Counted from the first letter of the stretch, positions 25,438 through 33,799 are shown. The stretch is 64,000 nt of DNA from Paractinoplanes brasiliensis (GCF_004362215.1 NZ_SNWR01000001.1:4942001-5006000), one strand, 5' to 3'. The notes: generated from the letters alone by a model not told the origin. Numbers and translations are program-made.

Positions 25438-27249
25438 ATGCGGCGTCTCGTGTTCCCGGTGATCGTGGCCTCCGGGCTGGTGATGATCGGCTCGTCCGCG
25501 GCGTTTGCCGAGGATCCGGCCCCCACGGTCAGCGCGCCCTCGGTGGCGGGCAAGAAGATGTGCGCGATCAAGGACGAGCGGATCACCGAGGCGTCCGGGC
25601 TCGTGGCCACGCGGTCGGGCTATGTCGTGATCAACGACAGCACCGACAAGAACGCCAACAAGCGCATCTTCTTCCTCGACGCCAAGTGTGAGGTCACCAA
25701 GGCCGTCAAGTACAGCGGCGACGGCCCGCTCGACCCGGAGGACCTGGTCCTCTCGTCCGACGGCGCGAAGCTCTGGATCGCCGACATCGGCGACAACAAC
25801 TTCGACAACGACGAGAGCCGCCGCACCATCGGGCTCTGGTCGATCGCGGCCGACGGGAAGGGCGAGCCCGTTCTGCACCGGCTTTCCTATCCCGAGGGCG
25901 ACAAGCACGACGCCGAGGCGCTGCTGCTCAACGGCGACGGCACCCCGCTGATCGTGACGAAAGAGATCGGCAAACCGGCCGGCGTCTATCAGCCGACCGC
26001 CCCGCTCAAGGCGAACAACAAAGAGGGCGTGCCGATGCGGCGCGTCGCCGAGATCCAGCCCTCGGCGACCCAGACCGCCGGCGGCCCGTACGCGCGGATC
26101 GGCAACAAGACGATCAGCGGCGGCGCGGTGGCGCCCGGCGGCGGCAAGGTCGTGCTGCGCACGTACACCGACGCGCTCGAGTGGGACGTGAAGAACGGCG
26201 ACGTCCTCGGCGCGATCAAGGGCAAGCCGCGTACGACCGGCCTGCCGAACGAGACGCTGGGCGAGGCGATCACCTACAGCGCCGACGGCAAATACTTCTA
26301 CACCACGTCCGACATGAGCGGCGAGACGGAACCGCCGAACCACATCCTTCGCTACACGCCCGCCACCACGGTCGCGACCGCGGCCAAGGACGGCGACGAC
26401 TCCGGCGGCGCCTGGTACGCGAATCTCGAGCTCAGCGACATCACGTACGCGGTCGGCGGGGTCGGCTTGCTCGGCCTGATCCTTGTGGGCGTGGGCGCGA
26501 TGGGCATCGCGCGGCACCGTAAGCGCGTGGCCGCTTCGCCGGATTCCGCCTCCGCCTCCGCCTCCTCCGACGACGACTTCAAGAACCCGCTCGAGGGTGA
26601 ACCCGAGACCGAGCTGATCGGGGTCGGCGGGGCGCCGCAGCGTGCCGGGGTCTACGGCGGCGCGCGGCCGGTCAACGGCTCGGCCTCCGGGCCCAAAGCG
26701 GGGGTCTACGGCGGCAACACCAACGGTCAGCGGCCGGTCAGTGGCAAGCCGCAGGGTGGCCGGCCGGCCAACGGGCAGCCGGCGCGGGCCGGGGTCTACG
26801 GCGGGCCGCAGGGGGGTCAGCCTCCGCGCGGGCCGCAGGGGCAGCCGCCTCGGGGTCCGCAGGGTCAGCCTCCGCGTGGGCCGCAGGGGCAGCCGCCTCG
26901 GGGTCCGCAGGGTCAGCCTCCGCGTGGACCGCAGGGGCAGCCGCCTCGGGGTCCGCAGGGTCAGCCTCCGCGTGGACCGCAGGGGCAGCCGCCTCGGGGT
27001 CCGCAGGGTCAGCCCCCGCGCGGGCCGCAGGGTCAGCCCCGCGGGCCGCAGGCGCAACCTCCGCGTGGACCGCAGGGGCAGCCGCCTCGAGGTCCGCAGG
27101 GTCAGCCTCCCCGGGGGCCGCAGCCGCGCGGCGGCGGGGGCGTCTACGGCGGCGGCCAGGGTGGACCGCCGCCCTCGGCGCGCGGCGGTCGCAACGACTT
27201 CCAGCAGCGCCCCGAGGGCCGTTTCGACGGTTACGGCCCCCGGCGCTGA
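25438..27249 (+). CDS. Secreted/membrane propeller-like protein with Gly-Pro-Gln-Gly-Gln repeat tail
   Basis: A 603-residue protein. A signal peptide (1-24, ending S-A-A-F-A) leads into ~300 extracellular residues with repeated strand patterns (KRIFFLDAKCEV, LWIADIGDNN, GKYFYTTSDMSGE) like an esterase-like or NHL beta-propeller. One membrane segment lies near 340-360 (VGGVGLLGLILVGVGAMGIA). The last ~240 residues are disordered and cytoplasmic by this topology: four G-V-Y-G-G motifs and about a dozen G-P-Q-G-Q-P-P-R octapeptides. It occupies the same place beside lexA as Rv2721c, a transmembrane protein of unknown function, and is probably its counterpart (inference). ATG 25438 is clear; it is convergent with lexA. 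Confidence 0.8.
   Translation: MRRLVFPVIVASGLVMIGSSAAFAEDPAPTVSAPSVAGKKMCAIKDERITEASGLVATRSGYVVINDSTDKNANKRIFFLDAKCEVTKAVKYSGDGPLDPEDLVLSSDGAKLWIADIGDNNFDNDESRRTIGLWSIAADGKGEPVLHRLSYPEGDKHDAEALLLNGDGTPLIVTKEIGKPAGVYQPTAPLKANNKEGVPMRRVAEIQPSATQTAGGPYARIGNKTISGGAVAPGGGKVVLRTYTDALEWDVKNGDVLGAIKGKPRTTGLPNETLGEAITYSADGKYFYTTSDMSGETEPPNHILRYTPATTVATAAKDGDDSGGAWYANLELSDITYAVGGVGLLGLILVGVGAMGIARHRKRVAASPDSASASASSDDDFKNPLEGEPETELIGVGGAPQRAGVYGGARPVNGSASGPKAGVYGGNTNGQRPVSGKPQGGRPANGQPARAGVYGGPQGGQPPRGPQGQPPRGPQGQPPRGPQGQPPRGPQGQPPRGPQGQPPRGPQGQPPRGPQGQPPRGPQGQPPRGPQGQPRGPQAQPPRGPQGQPPRGPQGQPPRGPQPRGGGGVYGGGQGGPPPSARGGRNDFQQRPEGRFDGYGPRR
26827..27130 (+). repeat. 24-bp in-frame repeat array, in 48-bp higher-order pairs
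   Basis: About 12-13 copies of a 24-bp unit encode Gly-Pro-Gln-Gly-Gln-Pro-Pro-Arg. Two synonymous versions alternate: GGNCCGCAGGGTCAGCC-type and GGNCCGCAGGGGCAGCC-type, giving a 48-bp higher-order unit. One unit lost three bases (Gly-Gln-Pro-Arg) near 27030-27045, keeping frame. Confidence 0.88.
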
Positions 27250-27303
27250 TCTGTTCCTGCTCCTGATCGCCTATGGACGGCTTCCCGTCGCCCGGGCAGC
27301 TTC

Positions 27304-27387
27304 GGGCTGCACGCCGTCTCCGCGCGTGGGCTCACGCCGTCTCCGAATGGCCTCGCGCCGTCTCGGTGGGCTCACGCCGTCTCGGGT
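27304..27387. repeat. Four ~21-bp tandem repeats between convergent genes
   Basis: Units at 27304-27327, 27328-27348, 27349-27367 and 27368-27387 share GGSCTCRCGCCGTCTC, followed by a fifth partial GGCCTCA running into the lexA stop. The unit length varies (19-24 bp), so this is non-coding. It fills the gap between the repeat-tail gene and lexA. Confidence 0.75.
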
Positions 27388-27391
27388 GGCC

Positions 27392-28177
27392 TCAGACGCG
27401 GCGCAGCACGGCCACGACGCGGCCCATGATGGTCGCGTCGTCGCCCGGGATGGGGTCGAACGCCGGGTTGGCCGGCATCAGCCAGACGTGCCCGTCGCGC
27501 TGCCGGTAGCTCTTCACCGTGGCCTCGCCGTCGATCATCGCGGCCACGATGTCGCCCGCGTTGGCCGTCGGCTGCTGCCGCACGACCACCCAGTCGCCGT
27601 TGCAGATCGCCGCGTCGATCATCGAGTCGCCCTTGACCTCGAGCATGAAGACCTCACCCTCGCCGACCAGCTCGCGCGGCAGCGGAAAGAACTCCTCGAC
27701 GGCCTGCTCGGCCAGGATCGGGCCGCCGGCGGCGATGCGGCCCACCAGAGGCACGTACGCCGGCTGGGGCCGCGCCGAACGCAGGCCCTCCTCGTCGACC
27801 ATCTCGTTGGGGGAGCGGACGTCGACGGCGCGCGGCCGGTTGGGGTCGCGGCGCAGGAAGCCCTTGGTCTCGAGCGCCTTCAGCTGATAGGCCACGCTGG
27901 ACGGCGACACCAGGCCGACCGCCTCGCCGATCTCGCGGACGCTGGGTGGATAGCCGTAGCGCTCGACCCAGTCACGGATGAACTCGAGGATGCGCTTCTG
28001 CCGGGCGGTGAGGTCGGCGGTGACCGGCTCGGGGAACTGGCTGACCACCGGGGTGACCGATCGCAGCTGCGGCGCGTCGGCGGCACGCCCGCGGCTCGGT
28101 GTGCGGCGGCGCAGGGCCGATCCGCTGTCTGACTTGGTCTGATGTTGCCGGCTGCTCGTCCGGTCGTCGGTCGACAC
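27392..28177 (-). CDS. lexA: LexA repressor
   Basis: A 261-residue LexA. The N-terminal winged helix spans about 54-118 ([20 protein letters not shown], then [20 protein letters not shown]). The autocleavage bond is Ala150-Gly151, the catalytic serine is Ser185 in G-D-S-M, and the base is Lys222. RecA filaments stimulate self-cleavage, inducing SOS genes. GTG 28177 follows GGGAGGG; the preceding ORF codons run through the operator region. The ~50 extra N-terminal residues are usual in actinobacterial LexA. It is divergent from the LysM-domain division inhibitor gene, with a shared SOS region. Confidence 0.97.
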   Translation of the reverse strand: MSTDDRTSSRQHQTKSDSGSALRRRTPSRGRAADAPQLRSVTPVVSQFPEPVTADLTARQKRILEFIRDWVERYGYPPSVREIGEAVGLVSPSSVAYQLKALETKGFLRRDPNRPRAVDVRSPNEMVDEEGLRSARPQPAYVPLVGRIAAGGPILAEQAVEEFFPLPRELVGEGEVFMLEVKGDSMIDAAICNGDWVVVRQQPTANAGDIVAAMIDGEATVKSYRQRDGHVWLMPANPAFDPIPGDDATIMGRVVAVLRRV

Positions 28178-28321
28178 GTCCGCCCTCCCTGTCGGCCAGT
28201 GCCCCGTGGGGTGGGGCACGTGGTGCGTCCTGCGTTCGCGGAGCCGGGCTGACGCCGTGGGGATGGCGCCGGCCGGCTGACCCTCTTGAGGGAGAACCGT
28301 AATGGCGCGGTACGACATATT

Positions 28322-28335
28322 CAAACATCTGTACG
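28322..28335 (-). promoter_or_regulatory. SOS box candidate proximal to lexA
   Basis: On the minus strand this reads CGTACAGATGTTTG, matching the CGTAC-N4-GTTYG form. It is the member of the divergon's SOS cluster nearest lexA. Flanking ATGTCGTAC direct repeats lie at either side. Confidence 0.5.
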
Positions 28336-28373
28336 ACATTCTTCCGGCGTGTCGCCCGGAAGTGCTCGACTTC

Positions 28374-28387
28374 CGTACGCGTGTTCT
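28374..28387 (+). promoter_or_regulatory. SOS box candidate in the lexA-LysM divergon
   Basis: CGTACGCGTGTTCT fits CGTAC-N4-GTTC with a final T, the same deviation as the distal recA box. A possible -10 (TGATAG, 28387-28392) of the LysM gene abuts it. Confidence 0.55.
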
Positions 28388-28396
28388 GATAGACCG

Positions 28397-28428
28397 TCGT
28401 ACGGGCGTTCGATCGAACGCCCGTACGA
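28397..28428. promoter_or_regulatory. 32-bp perfect palindrome containing two SOS boxes
   Basis: Bases 28397-28412 are the exact reverse complement of 28413-28428. Each arm contains one box: CGTACGGGCGTTCG at 28398-28411 and its inverse at 28414-28427, head to head and 16 bp apart. It starts 28 bp upstream of the LysM gene ATG and would overlap its transcription start. Confidence 0.75.
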
Positions 28429-28455
28429 AGATCGTCTCCCGGTGGAGGAAGCGTC

Positions 28456-28779
28456 ATGGTGGCGAACGGGTTTCGGCACGTCGAGCCTCCGCTGCGACTC
28501 ACCCGTCGTGGCCGTGTCGTCGTCTTGGGTTTCCTCGTCGTGCTGGCCACGTTGGCCAGTGCCGTGTTGTTCACCACCGCGTCCCGGGCCGAGCGGCCGC
28601 CGGCCGGCCCGCCGCCCACTCTGGTGGTCCGGCCGGGCGACACCTTGTGGGACATCGCGACCCGCACGATGCCGCGCCGTGACGGCCAGGCCGCCGTCGA
28701 GGAATTGCGCCGGCTCAACGGCCTGTCGGGCTACGGCGTGGCCGCCGGCGATGTTTTGATCTTGCCGCGGGCCGCGTGA
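28456..28779 (+). CDS. LysM-domain SOS-type cell division inhibitor (ChiZ/DivS/YneA-like)
   Basis: A 107-residue protein with one membrane segment (about 22-43, VVVLGFLVVLATLASAVLFT) and an extracytoplasmic LysM domain (about 56-105: VVRPGDTLWDIATRTM to GVAAGDVLILP). This architecture and its place divergent from lexA match Rv2719c/ChiZ of M. tuberculosis, DivS of Corynebacterium and YneA of Bacillus, small SOS-induced inhibitors of cell division. The LysM domain is expected to bind peptidoglycan. Ribosome site GGAGGAAG precedes ATG 28456. Three SOS-box candidates in its promoter support induction after DNA damage. Primary sequence alone cannot prove the division role. Confidence 0.85.
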   Translation: MVANGFRHVEPPLRLTRRGRVVVLGFLVVLATLASAVLFTTASRAERPPAGPPPTLVVRPGDTLWDIATRTMPRRDGQAAVEELRRLNGLSGYGVAAGDVLILPRAA

Positions 28780-28854
28780 TTGAGCGGTCCGTGACCGCCG
28801 GGTCCACCGCTCGTGTTGAGTCGGAAAATACGGCGCGCCGACCCGCCGGTGAAC

Positions 28855-28883
28855 TTGCGCCCGTGTCCGCCGCGGCATAGCGT
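28855..28883 (+). promoter_or_regulatory. Promoter of nrdR-nrdJ
   Basis: TTGCGC (28855-28860) and TAGCGT (28878-28883) with a 17-bp spacer, followed at once by the NrdR-box candidate. Confidence 0.5.
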
Positions 28884-28886
28884 CTA

Positions 28887-28904
28887 CCCCAACATCTAGT
28901 AGTT
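28887..28904 (+). promoter_or_regulatory. NrdR-box candidate
   Basis: CCCCAACATCTAGTAGTT resembles the NrdR consensus (ACACWATATWGTGT) in its central CWACATCTAGT core. It lies just after the -10 element, a repressing position. A paired second box about 31 bp on is not convincing. Confidence 0.4.
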
Positions 28905-29052
28905 ACAAGGGTGTAAGTCATCCACTGGTTGGGGTTCACCTCCACCGTTTATCTACAGGCCGTGAACGGCGTCAGCTGGTGAGTCACCGGCGAAACGTCG
29001 TGCTTTCGCGTGTCCGCAGACGATCGGCGGGGGGTGCTGGAGGGGGTTCCAG

Positions 29053-29565
29053 GTGCGCTGCCCGTACTGTCGCCACGCCGATTCTCGTGTGGTCGACTCG
29101 CGCGAGGCCGACGACGGTCAGTTGATCCGTCGCCGTCGATCGTGCCCCGAGTGCGGCAAGCGGTTCACCACGGTCGAGGAAGCGATCCTCGCCGTCGTGA
29201 AGCGCAGCGGTGTCACCGAGCCGTTCAGCCGGGCAAAGATCATGAGCGGGGTCCGCAAGGCCTGCCAGGGCCGGCCCGTCGACGAGGACTCGATCGCGCT
29301 GCTGGCGCAGAAGGTCGAGGAGACCGTCCGGGCCAAGGGCGCGGCCGAGGTGCCCAGCCACGAGGTGGGCCTGGCGATCCTCGCTCCGCTGCGAGACCTC
29401 GACCAGGTGGCTTATCTCCGGTTCGCCAGCGTCTACAAGTCCTTCGACTCGCTCGACGAGTTCGAAAAGGAGATCACGGCGTTGCGCGAGGCGACGATCG
29501 CCCGCGAGACCGGGGTCCGACACCCCGTGGCTCCGCGGTCCGGCGGTCGCGCACCACGAGCTTGA
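29053..29565 (+). CDS. nrdR: NrdR transcriptional repressor
   Basis: A 170-residue NrdR. The zinc ribbon is Cys3-x2-Cys6 and Cys31-x2-Cys34, then an ATP-cone domain (about 49-139: [20 protein letters not shown] and [15 protein letters not shown]). It senses ATP/dATP and represses ribonucleotide reductase genes. GTG 29053 follows GGAGGGG. nrdJ begins 33 bp downstream, so the repressor probably controls its own operon. Confidence 0.96.
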   Translation: MRCPYCRHADSRVVDSREADDGQLIRRRRSCPECGKRFTTVEEAILAVVKRSGVTEPFSRAKIMSGVRKACQGRPVDEDSIALLAQKVEETVRAKGAAEVPSHEVGLAILAPLRDLDQVAYLRFASVYKSFDSLDEFEKEITALREATIARETGVRHPVAPRSGGRAPRA

Positions 29566-29598
29566 CGGCAGTAGCGGCATTTTTCGAGGGGGAGCAGT

Positions 29599-32496
29599 AT
29601 GGCCGGGGACGGCATCACAGCAGGTCGGCAGCGCAGCCGTGCGAACGGCGCGAGCGCGGCCGGCGGGGGGCTGCGGGTCGAGCGGGTCTGGACGACCGAG
29701 GGAGTCCACCCGTACGACGAGGTCGAGTGGGAGCGCCGCGACGTCGTCATGACGAACTGGCGGGACGGCTCGATCAACTTCGAGCAGAAGGGCGTCGAGT
29801 TCCCGACCGCGTGGAGCGTCAACGCGGCGAACATCGTCACCACGAAGTACTTCCGAGGCGCGGTCGGCACGGCCGATCGTGAGTGGTCGCTCAAGCAGCT
29901 GATCGACCGCGTCGTCTCGACGTACCGCAAGGCGGGCGAGAAGAACGGCTACTTCGCCTCGAAGGCGGACGCCGAGCTGTTCGACCACGAGCTCACCTGG
30001 ATGCTGCTGCACCAGGTGTTCAGCTTCAACTCGCCGGTCTGGTTCAACGTCGGCACCAAGTCGCCGCAGCAGGTCAGCGCGTGCTTCATCCTGTCGGTCG
30101 ACGACTCGATGGACTCGATCCTCGACTGGTACAAGGAAGAGGGCCTGATCTTCAAGGGCGGTTCGGGCTCCGGCGTGAACCTGTCCCGCATCCGCTCGTC
30201 CAAGGAGCTGCTGTCGTCCGGGGGGACCGCCAGTGGCCCGGTGAGCTTCATGCGCGGCGCCGACGCGAGCGCCGGGACGATCAAGTCCGGCGGCGCCACC
30301 CGCCGCGCCGCCAAGATGGTCATCCTCGACGTCGATCACCCCGACATCGAGGAGTTCGTGCGGACCAAGGCGCGTGAGGAAGACAAGATCCGCGCCCTGC
30401 GGGACGCCGGCTTCGACATGGACCTGGGCGGCGACGACATCGTCTCCGTGCAGTACCAGAACGCCAACAACTCGGTCCGCGTCTCCGACGAGTTCATGCG
30501 GGCGTACGAGGAGGGTGCCGAGTTCGGCCTGCGGGGGCGGCTCGACGGCGAGGTCATCGACAAGGTCGACGCCCGCAAGCTCTTCCGCGACATCGCCCAG
30601 GCCGCCTGGGAGTGCGCCGACCCCGGCCTGCAGTACGACGACACCATCAACGACTGGCACACCAACCCCGAGACCGGCCGGATCACCGCGTCCAACCCGT
30701 GCTCGGAGTACATGTCGCTGGACGACTCGTCCTGCAATCTGGCCTCGCTCAACCTGATGAAGTTCCTCAAGGCCGACGGCGGCTTCGAGACCGAGAAGTT
30801 CGTCAAGAGCGTCGAGTTCATCATCACCGCGATGGAGATCTCGATCTCGTTCGCCGACTTCCCGACCGAGAAGATCGGCATCACCACCCGCGCGTACCGG
30901 CAGCTCGGCATCGGCTACGCCAACATCGGCGCCCTGCTGATGGCGTCCGGCCTTCCGTACGACTCGGAGGCGGGCCGCAGCGTCGCCGCCGCGATCACCT
31001 CGGTGATGACCGGCACGGCGTACCGTCGCTCGGCCGAGCTGGCCGGTGTCGTCGGTCCGTACGAGGGTTACGCCCGCAACGCCGACGCGCACAAGCGCGT
31101 CATGCGCAAGCACGCCGCGGCCAGCGACGAGATCCGCCCGGCCCACCCGATCGCCGCCGAACTGGCACGCGAGGCCGGCAAGCAGTGGCAGACCGGCCTC
31201 AAGATCGGCGAGAAGAACGGCTGGCGCAACGCCCAGGCGTCCGTGCTCGCCCCCACCGGCACCATCGGCCTGATGATGGACTGCGACACCACCGGCATCG
31301 AGCCCGACCTGGCCCTGGTCAAGTTCAAGAAGCTCGTCGGCGGCGGCTCGATGCAGATCGTCAACCAGACGGTCCCGCGCGCGCTGCGCAGCCTCGGCTA
31401 CCCCGAGGAGCAGGTCGAGGCGATCGTCGAGCACATCGCCGACCACGGCAACGTCGTCGACGCGCCGGGCCTCAAGCCCGAGCACTACGCGGTCTTCGAC
31501 TGCGCCATGGGCGAGCGGGTCATCTCGCCGCTGGGCCACGTGCGCATGATGGCAGCGGTGCAGCCGTTCATCTCGGGTGCCATCTCCAAGACGGTCAACA
31601 TGCCCGAGACGGCGACCGTGGAAGAGATCGAGGAGATCCACTACCAGGGCTGGAAGCTCGGCCTGAAGGCGCTCGCGATCTACCGCGACAACTGCAAGGT
31701 CGGTCAGCCGCTCTCGGCCGCCGGTAAGAAGGTCACCGCCGCCGAGGCCGAGCCGGCCGCGTCGACCGAGGTCGAAAAGGTCGTCGAGAAGGTCATCGAG
31801 TACCGCCCGGTCCGCAAGCGGCTGCCCAAGAAGCGCCCGTCCGAGACGGTGTCCTTCTCGGTCGGCGGCGCCGAGGGTTACCTCACCGCGTCTTCCTACC
31901 CCGACGACGGCCTCGGCGAGGTCTTCCTCAAGATGTCGAAGCAGGGGTCGACGCTGGCCGGGGTCATGGACGCCTTCTCGGTCGCGATCTCGATAGGCCT
32001 GCAGTACGGCGTCCCGCTGGAGACGTACGTCAGCAAGTTCACCAACATGCGCTTCGAGCCGGCCGGCATGACCGACGACCCGGACGTGCGCATGGCGGCA
32101 TCGGTGATGGACTACATCTTCCGCCGCCTGGCGCTCGACTTCCTGCCGTACGACACCCGGGCCGACCTCGGTATCTTCACCGCCAAGGAGCGCGCCGCCC
32201 AGGTGCAGGCCGAGGCCGCCGCCGAGGCAGCCGCAGTCGACCTGGCCGGCATGGCCGCGTCCGCCCCGGTCTCCGCCCCGGTCGGCGCGACAACCGCTCC
32301 CGCCGAGTCCACGATCCCGACAGCCGAACCCGAAAAGGCCGCCCCCACCGCGGTCGGCTCCTCCACCGAGCTGCTCGAAATCGTGACCGGCCACTCCGCC
32401 GACGCCCCGCTCTGCTTCACCTGCGGCACCAAGATGCGCCGCGCCGGCAGCTGCTACGTCTGCGAAGGCTGCGGCTCCACCTCCGGCTGCAGCTGA
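29599..32496 (+). CDS. nrdJ: Class II (B12-dependent) ribonucleotide reductase NrdJ
   Basis: A 965-residue adenosylcobalamin-dependent ribonucleoside-diphosphate reductase. The catalytic core includes S-A-C-F-I-L-S-V-D-D, the specificity/active loop G-S-G-S-G-V-N-L-S-R-I-R, and the N-P-C-S-E-Y-M-S-L-D-D-S-S-C-N motif with the radical/redox cysteines. The tail carries a Zn-ribbon-like cluster (C-F-T-C ... C-Y-V-C-E-G-C) including the C-terminal redox pair. It supplies dNTPs with or without oxygen. An Ala/Pro-rich linker (about 865-925) precedes the tail. Operon with nrdR; followed by a very strong terminator. Confidence 0.96.
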   Translation: MAGDGITAGRQRSRANGASAAGGGLRVERVWTTEGVHPYDEVEWERRDVVMTNWRDGSINFEQKGVEFPTAWSVNAANIVTTKYFRGAVGTADREWSLKQLIDRVVSTYRKAGEKNGYFASKADAELFDHELTWMLLHQVFSFNSPVWFNVGTKSPQQVSACFILSVDDSMDSILDWYKEEGLIFKGGSGSGVNLSRIRSSKELLSSGGTASGPVSFMRGADASAGTIKSGGATRRAAKMVILDVDHPDIEEFVRTKAREEDKIRALRDAGFDMDLGGDDIVSVQYQNANNSVRVSDEFMRAYEEGAEFGLRGRLDGEVIDKVDARKLFRDIAQAAWECADPGLQYDDTINDWHTNPETGRITASNPCSEYMSLDDSSCNLASLNLMKFLKADGGFETEKFVKSVEFIITAMEISISFADFPTEKIGITTRAYRQLGIGYANIGALLMASGLPYDSEAGRSVAAAITSVMTGTAYRRSAELAGVVGPYEGYARNADAHKRVMRKHAAASDEIRPAHPIAAELAREAGKQWQTGLKIGEKNGWRNAQASVLAPTGTIGLMMDCDTTGIEPDLALVKFKKLVGGGSMQIVNQTVPRALRSLGYPEEQVEAIVEHIADHGNVVDAPGLKPEHYAVFDCAMGERVISPLGHVRMMAAVQPFISGAISKTVNMPETATVEEIEEIHYQGWKLGLKALAIYRDNCKVGQPLSAAGKKVTAAEAEPAASTEVEKVVEKVIEYRPVRKRLPKKRPSETVSFSVGGAEGYLTASSYPDDGLGEVFLKMSKQGSTLAGVMDAFSVAISIGLQYGVPLETYVSKFTNMRFEPAGMTDDPDVRMAASVMDYIFRRLALDFLPYDTRADLGIFTAKERAAQVQAEAAAEAAAVDLAGMAASAPVSAPVGATTAPAESTIPTAEPEKAAPTAVGSSTELLEIVTGHSADAPLCFTCGTKMRRAGSCYVCEGCGSTSGCS

Positions 32497-32530
32497 CCCA
32501 CTTCCGGTGAGTAACTCCTGAGCCCGGCAA

Positions 32531-32576
32531 CAGTTGCCTCCCGCCCGATTCCAGGGCGGGAGGCAACTGCTTTTCT
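32531..32576 (+). terminator. Rho-independent terminator of nrdRJ
   Basis: A perfect 16-bp stem (32531-32546 with 32554-32569), a 7-nt loop and a CTTTTCT tail, 35 bp after the nrdJ stop. It is the clearest classical terminator in the window. Confidence 0.95.
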
Positions 32577-32638
32577 CCACCCCCGGCACACCACCACCCG
32601 ACGTGATCTCAGCTTGTCGGCCCGGCGTGGCGAGGCCG

Positions 32639-33799
32639 TCATCTCAGGCGCGCGAGTTCCTCGAAAGTCGCGAGCGTCGGCAGGTGGGTCAGCAGGTGGC
32701 GGACGTTGCGGTCGGCGTACCGGGCGTCCTCGTCGTCCGCGGCGTTGAGCGCGAGATCCACCTGCCCGGCCACATAGTTCTGCAGCGCGATCGCCGTCCC
32801 GCGGAAGTCGGTCAGCCGCACCGGCCGCGTCGTTCCGGAACGTGAGCGGTAGCCGTCGAGCAGCGCCCGCGCCCCGGCAAGGTTCACGCCTCCGTTCGGG
32901 TCGACGGCCCAGTTGGCCAGCACGGCCGCGAGTTCCCATTCCGGTGGCAGCCCGCCCGCGTGCTCCCAGCCGCTCACGACCAGAGACCCAGAGGCAGCCC
33001 GTACGTTCCCCGGGTTGAAGTTGTTGTGACACAGCACCGGTTCCGTGGTGTCGGCATGACCGTCCCCGATGGACTGAAGCTCGGCCAAGGCCGGGAGCGC
33101 GGAAACCAGCACCGGCGCCCAGCCCGCGCCCTTCGCCGTGGCCAGGTCGGCGAGCTCGGCCCAGCTCCTCGAGGTGAGCCGGCGATCGTTCCAGGGGCAG
33201 ATCCCGTCCGCCGGGAAGTGCAGGCCGTGCACGATCGCCAGCAGCTCCCCGACCTGCCGGGTGACGGCGGCGCTGACCGGCGCGGCGAGGGGTGGCCCCG
33301 ACGGGACAGACTCGTAGACCCGCCAGCGGTTGCCGCCGACCTCCTCCACGACCCGGCCGTCGAGGCTGCGGACCGGGCGGGGCACCGTCACCCCGGCCCC
33401 CAGCGCCGCCTCCTGGAAGCGGGTGTTCTCTTCGCCGTCGGTGACGGGGTAGACGTCGTCGACTGTCCGGACAGCCCAGCGGCCGAGCGCCGTCTCGAGC
33501 AGCCAGCGGCGGCCCATCTCGTCCGGCCGGGCCAGCGACCGCATCACGATCACCGGGCCCAGGCCGTACCGGGTCGTGATCTGCTCGGCGAGCGCATGGC
33601 CGGCTTCGACGGCGCCTCCGCGGCCACGGTCGACCTCGGCTTTGAGGTCTGTCCAGCTGCGGAAGCCGTACTGCTGGGCCAGTGAGGTTTGGGCCTCGGC
33701 CAGGGTCGCTTCGGGACGGGTGTCGCGCAGCCCGGCCAGCAGGTCCTTGGCCTGCCGGCGCAGATGGTCGAGGTGGGGGTTGTCGGGCAGGGTCTTCAT
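32639..33799 (-). CDS. Aminoglycoside-phosphotransferase-fold protein with altered catalytic residues
   Basis: A 386-residue protein. Residues ~1-55 (TLPDNPHLDHLRRQAKDLLA and AQQYGFRSWTDLKAEVD) match the small helical unit often fused to ankyrin-type proteins. The rest is an APH/choline-kinase fold. The Brenner motif, normally H-x-D-x4-N, reads H-N-N-F-N-P-G-N, so the catalytic Asp is Asn; the metal-binding I-D-W-E reads V-S-G-W-E, so the second Asp is Gly. If the alignment holds, this is a pseudokinase. ATG 33799 starts MKTLPDNPHLDHL; 33829 is an alternative. It is divergent from the MFS gene. Confidence 0.75.
   Translation of the reverse strand: MKTLPDNPHLDHLRRQAKDLLAGLRDTRPEATLAEAQTSLAQQYGFRSWTDLKAEVDRGRGGAVEAGHALAEQITTRYGLGPVIVMRSLARPDEMGRRWLLETALGRWAVRTVDDVYPVTDGEENTRFQEAALGAGVTVPRPVRSLDGRVVEEVGGNRWRVYESVPSGPPLAAPVSAAVTRQVGELLAIVHGLHFPADGICPWNDRRLTSRSWAELADLATAKGAGWAPVLVSALPALAELQSIGDGHADTTEPVLCHNNFNPGNVRAASGSLVVSGWEHAGGLPPEWELAAVLANWAVDPNGGVNLAGARALLDGYRSRSGTTRPVRLTDFRGTAIALQNYVAGQVDLALNAADDEDARYADRNVRHLLTHLPTLATFEELARLR

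Noticed and set aside
26827..27130. Possible CRISPR-like array
   Set aside because: The repeats are contiguous, in frame and coding, without spacers; they encode a Pro/Gln octapeptide.
28780..29052. Cobalamin riboswitch before the B12-dependent reductase
   Set aside because: I looked for the conserved B12-box core and did not find it; the gap holds a promoter and NrdR-box candidate instead.
28984..32589. 1201-codon minus-strand open frame
   Set aside because: It mirrors nrdR-nrdJ on the other strand; high GC keeps antisense frames open. The translation is low-complexity Gly/Val/Asp/Leu without motifs.
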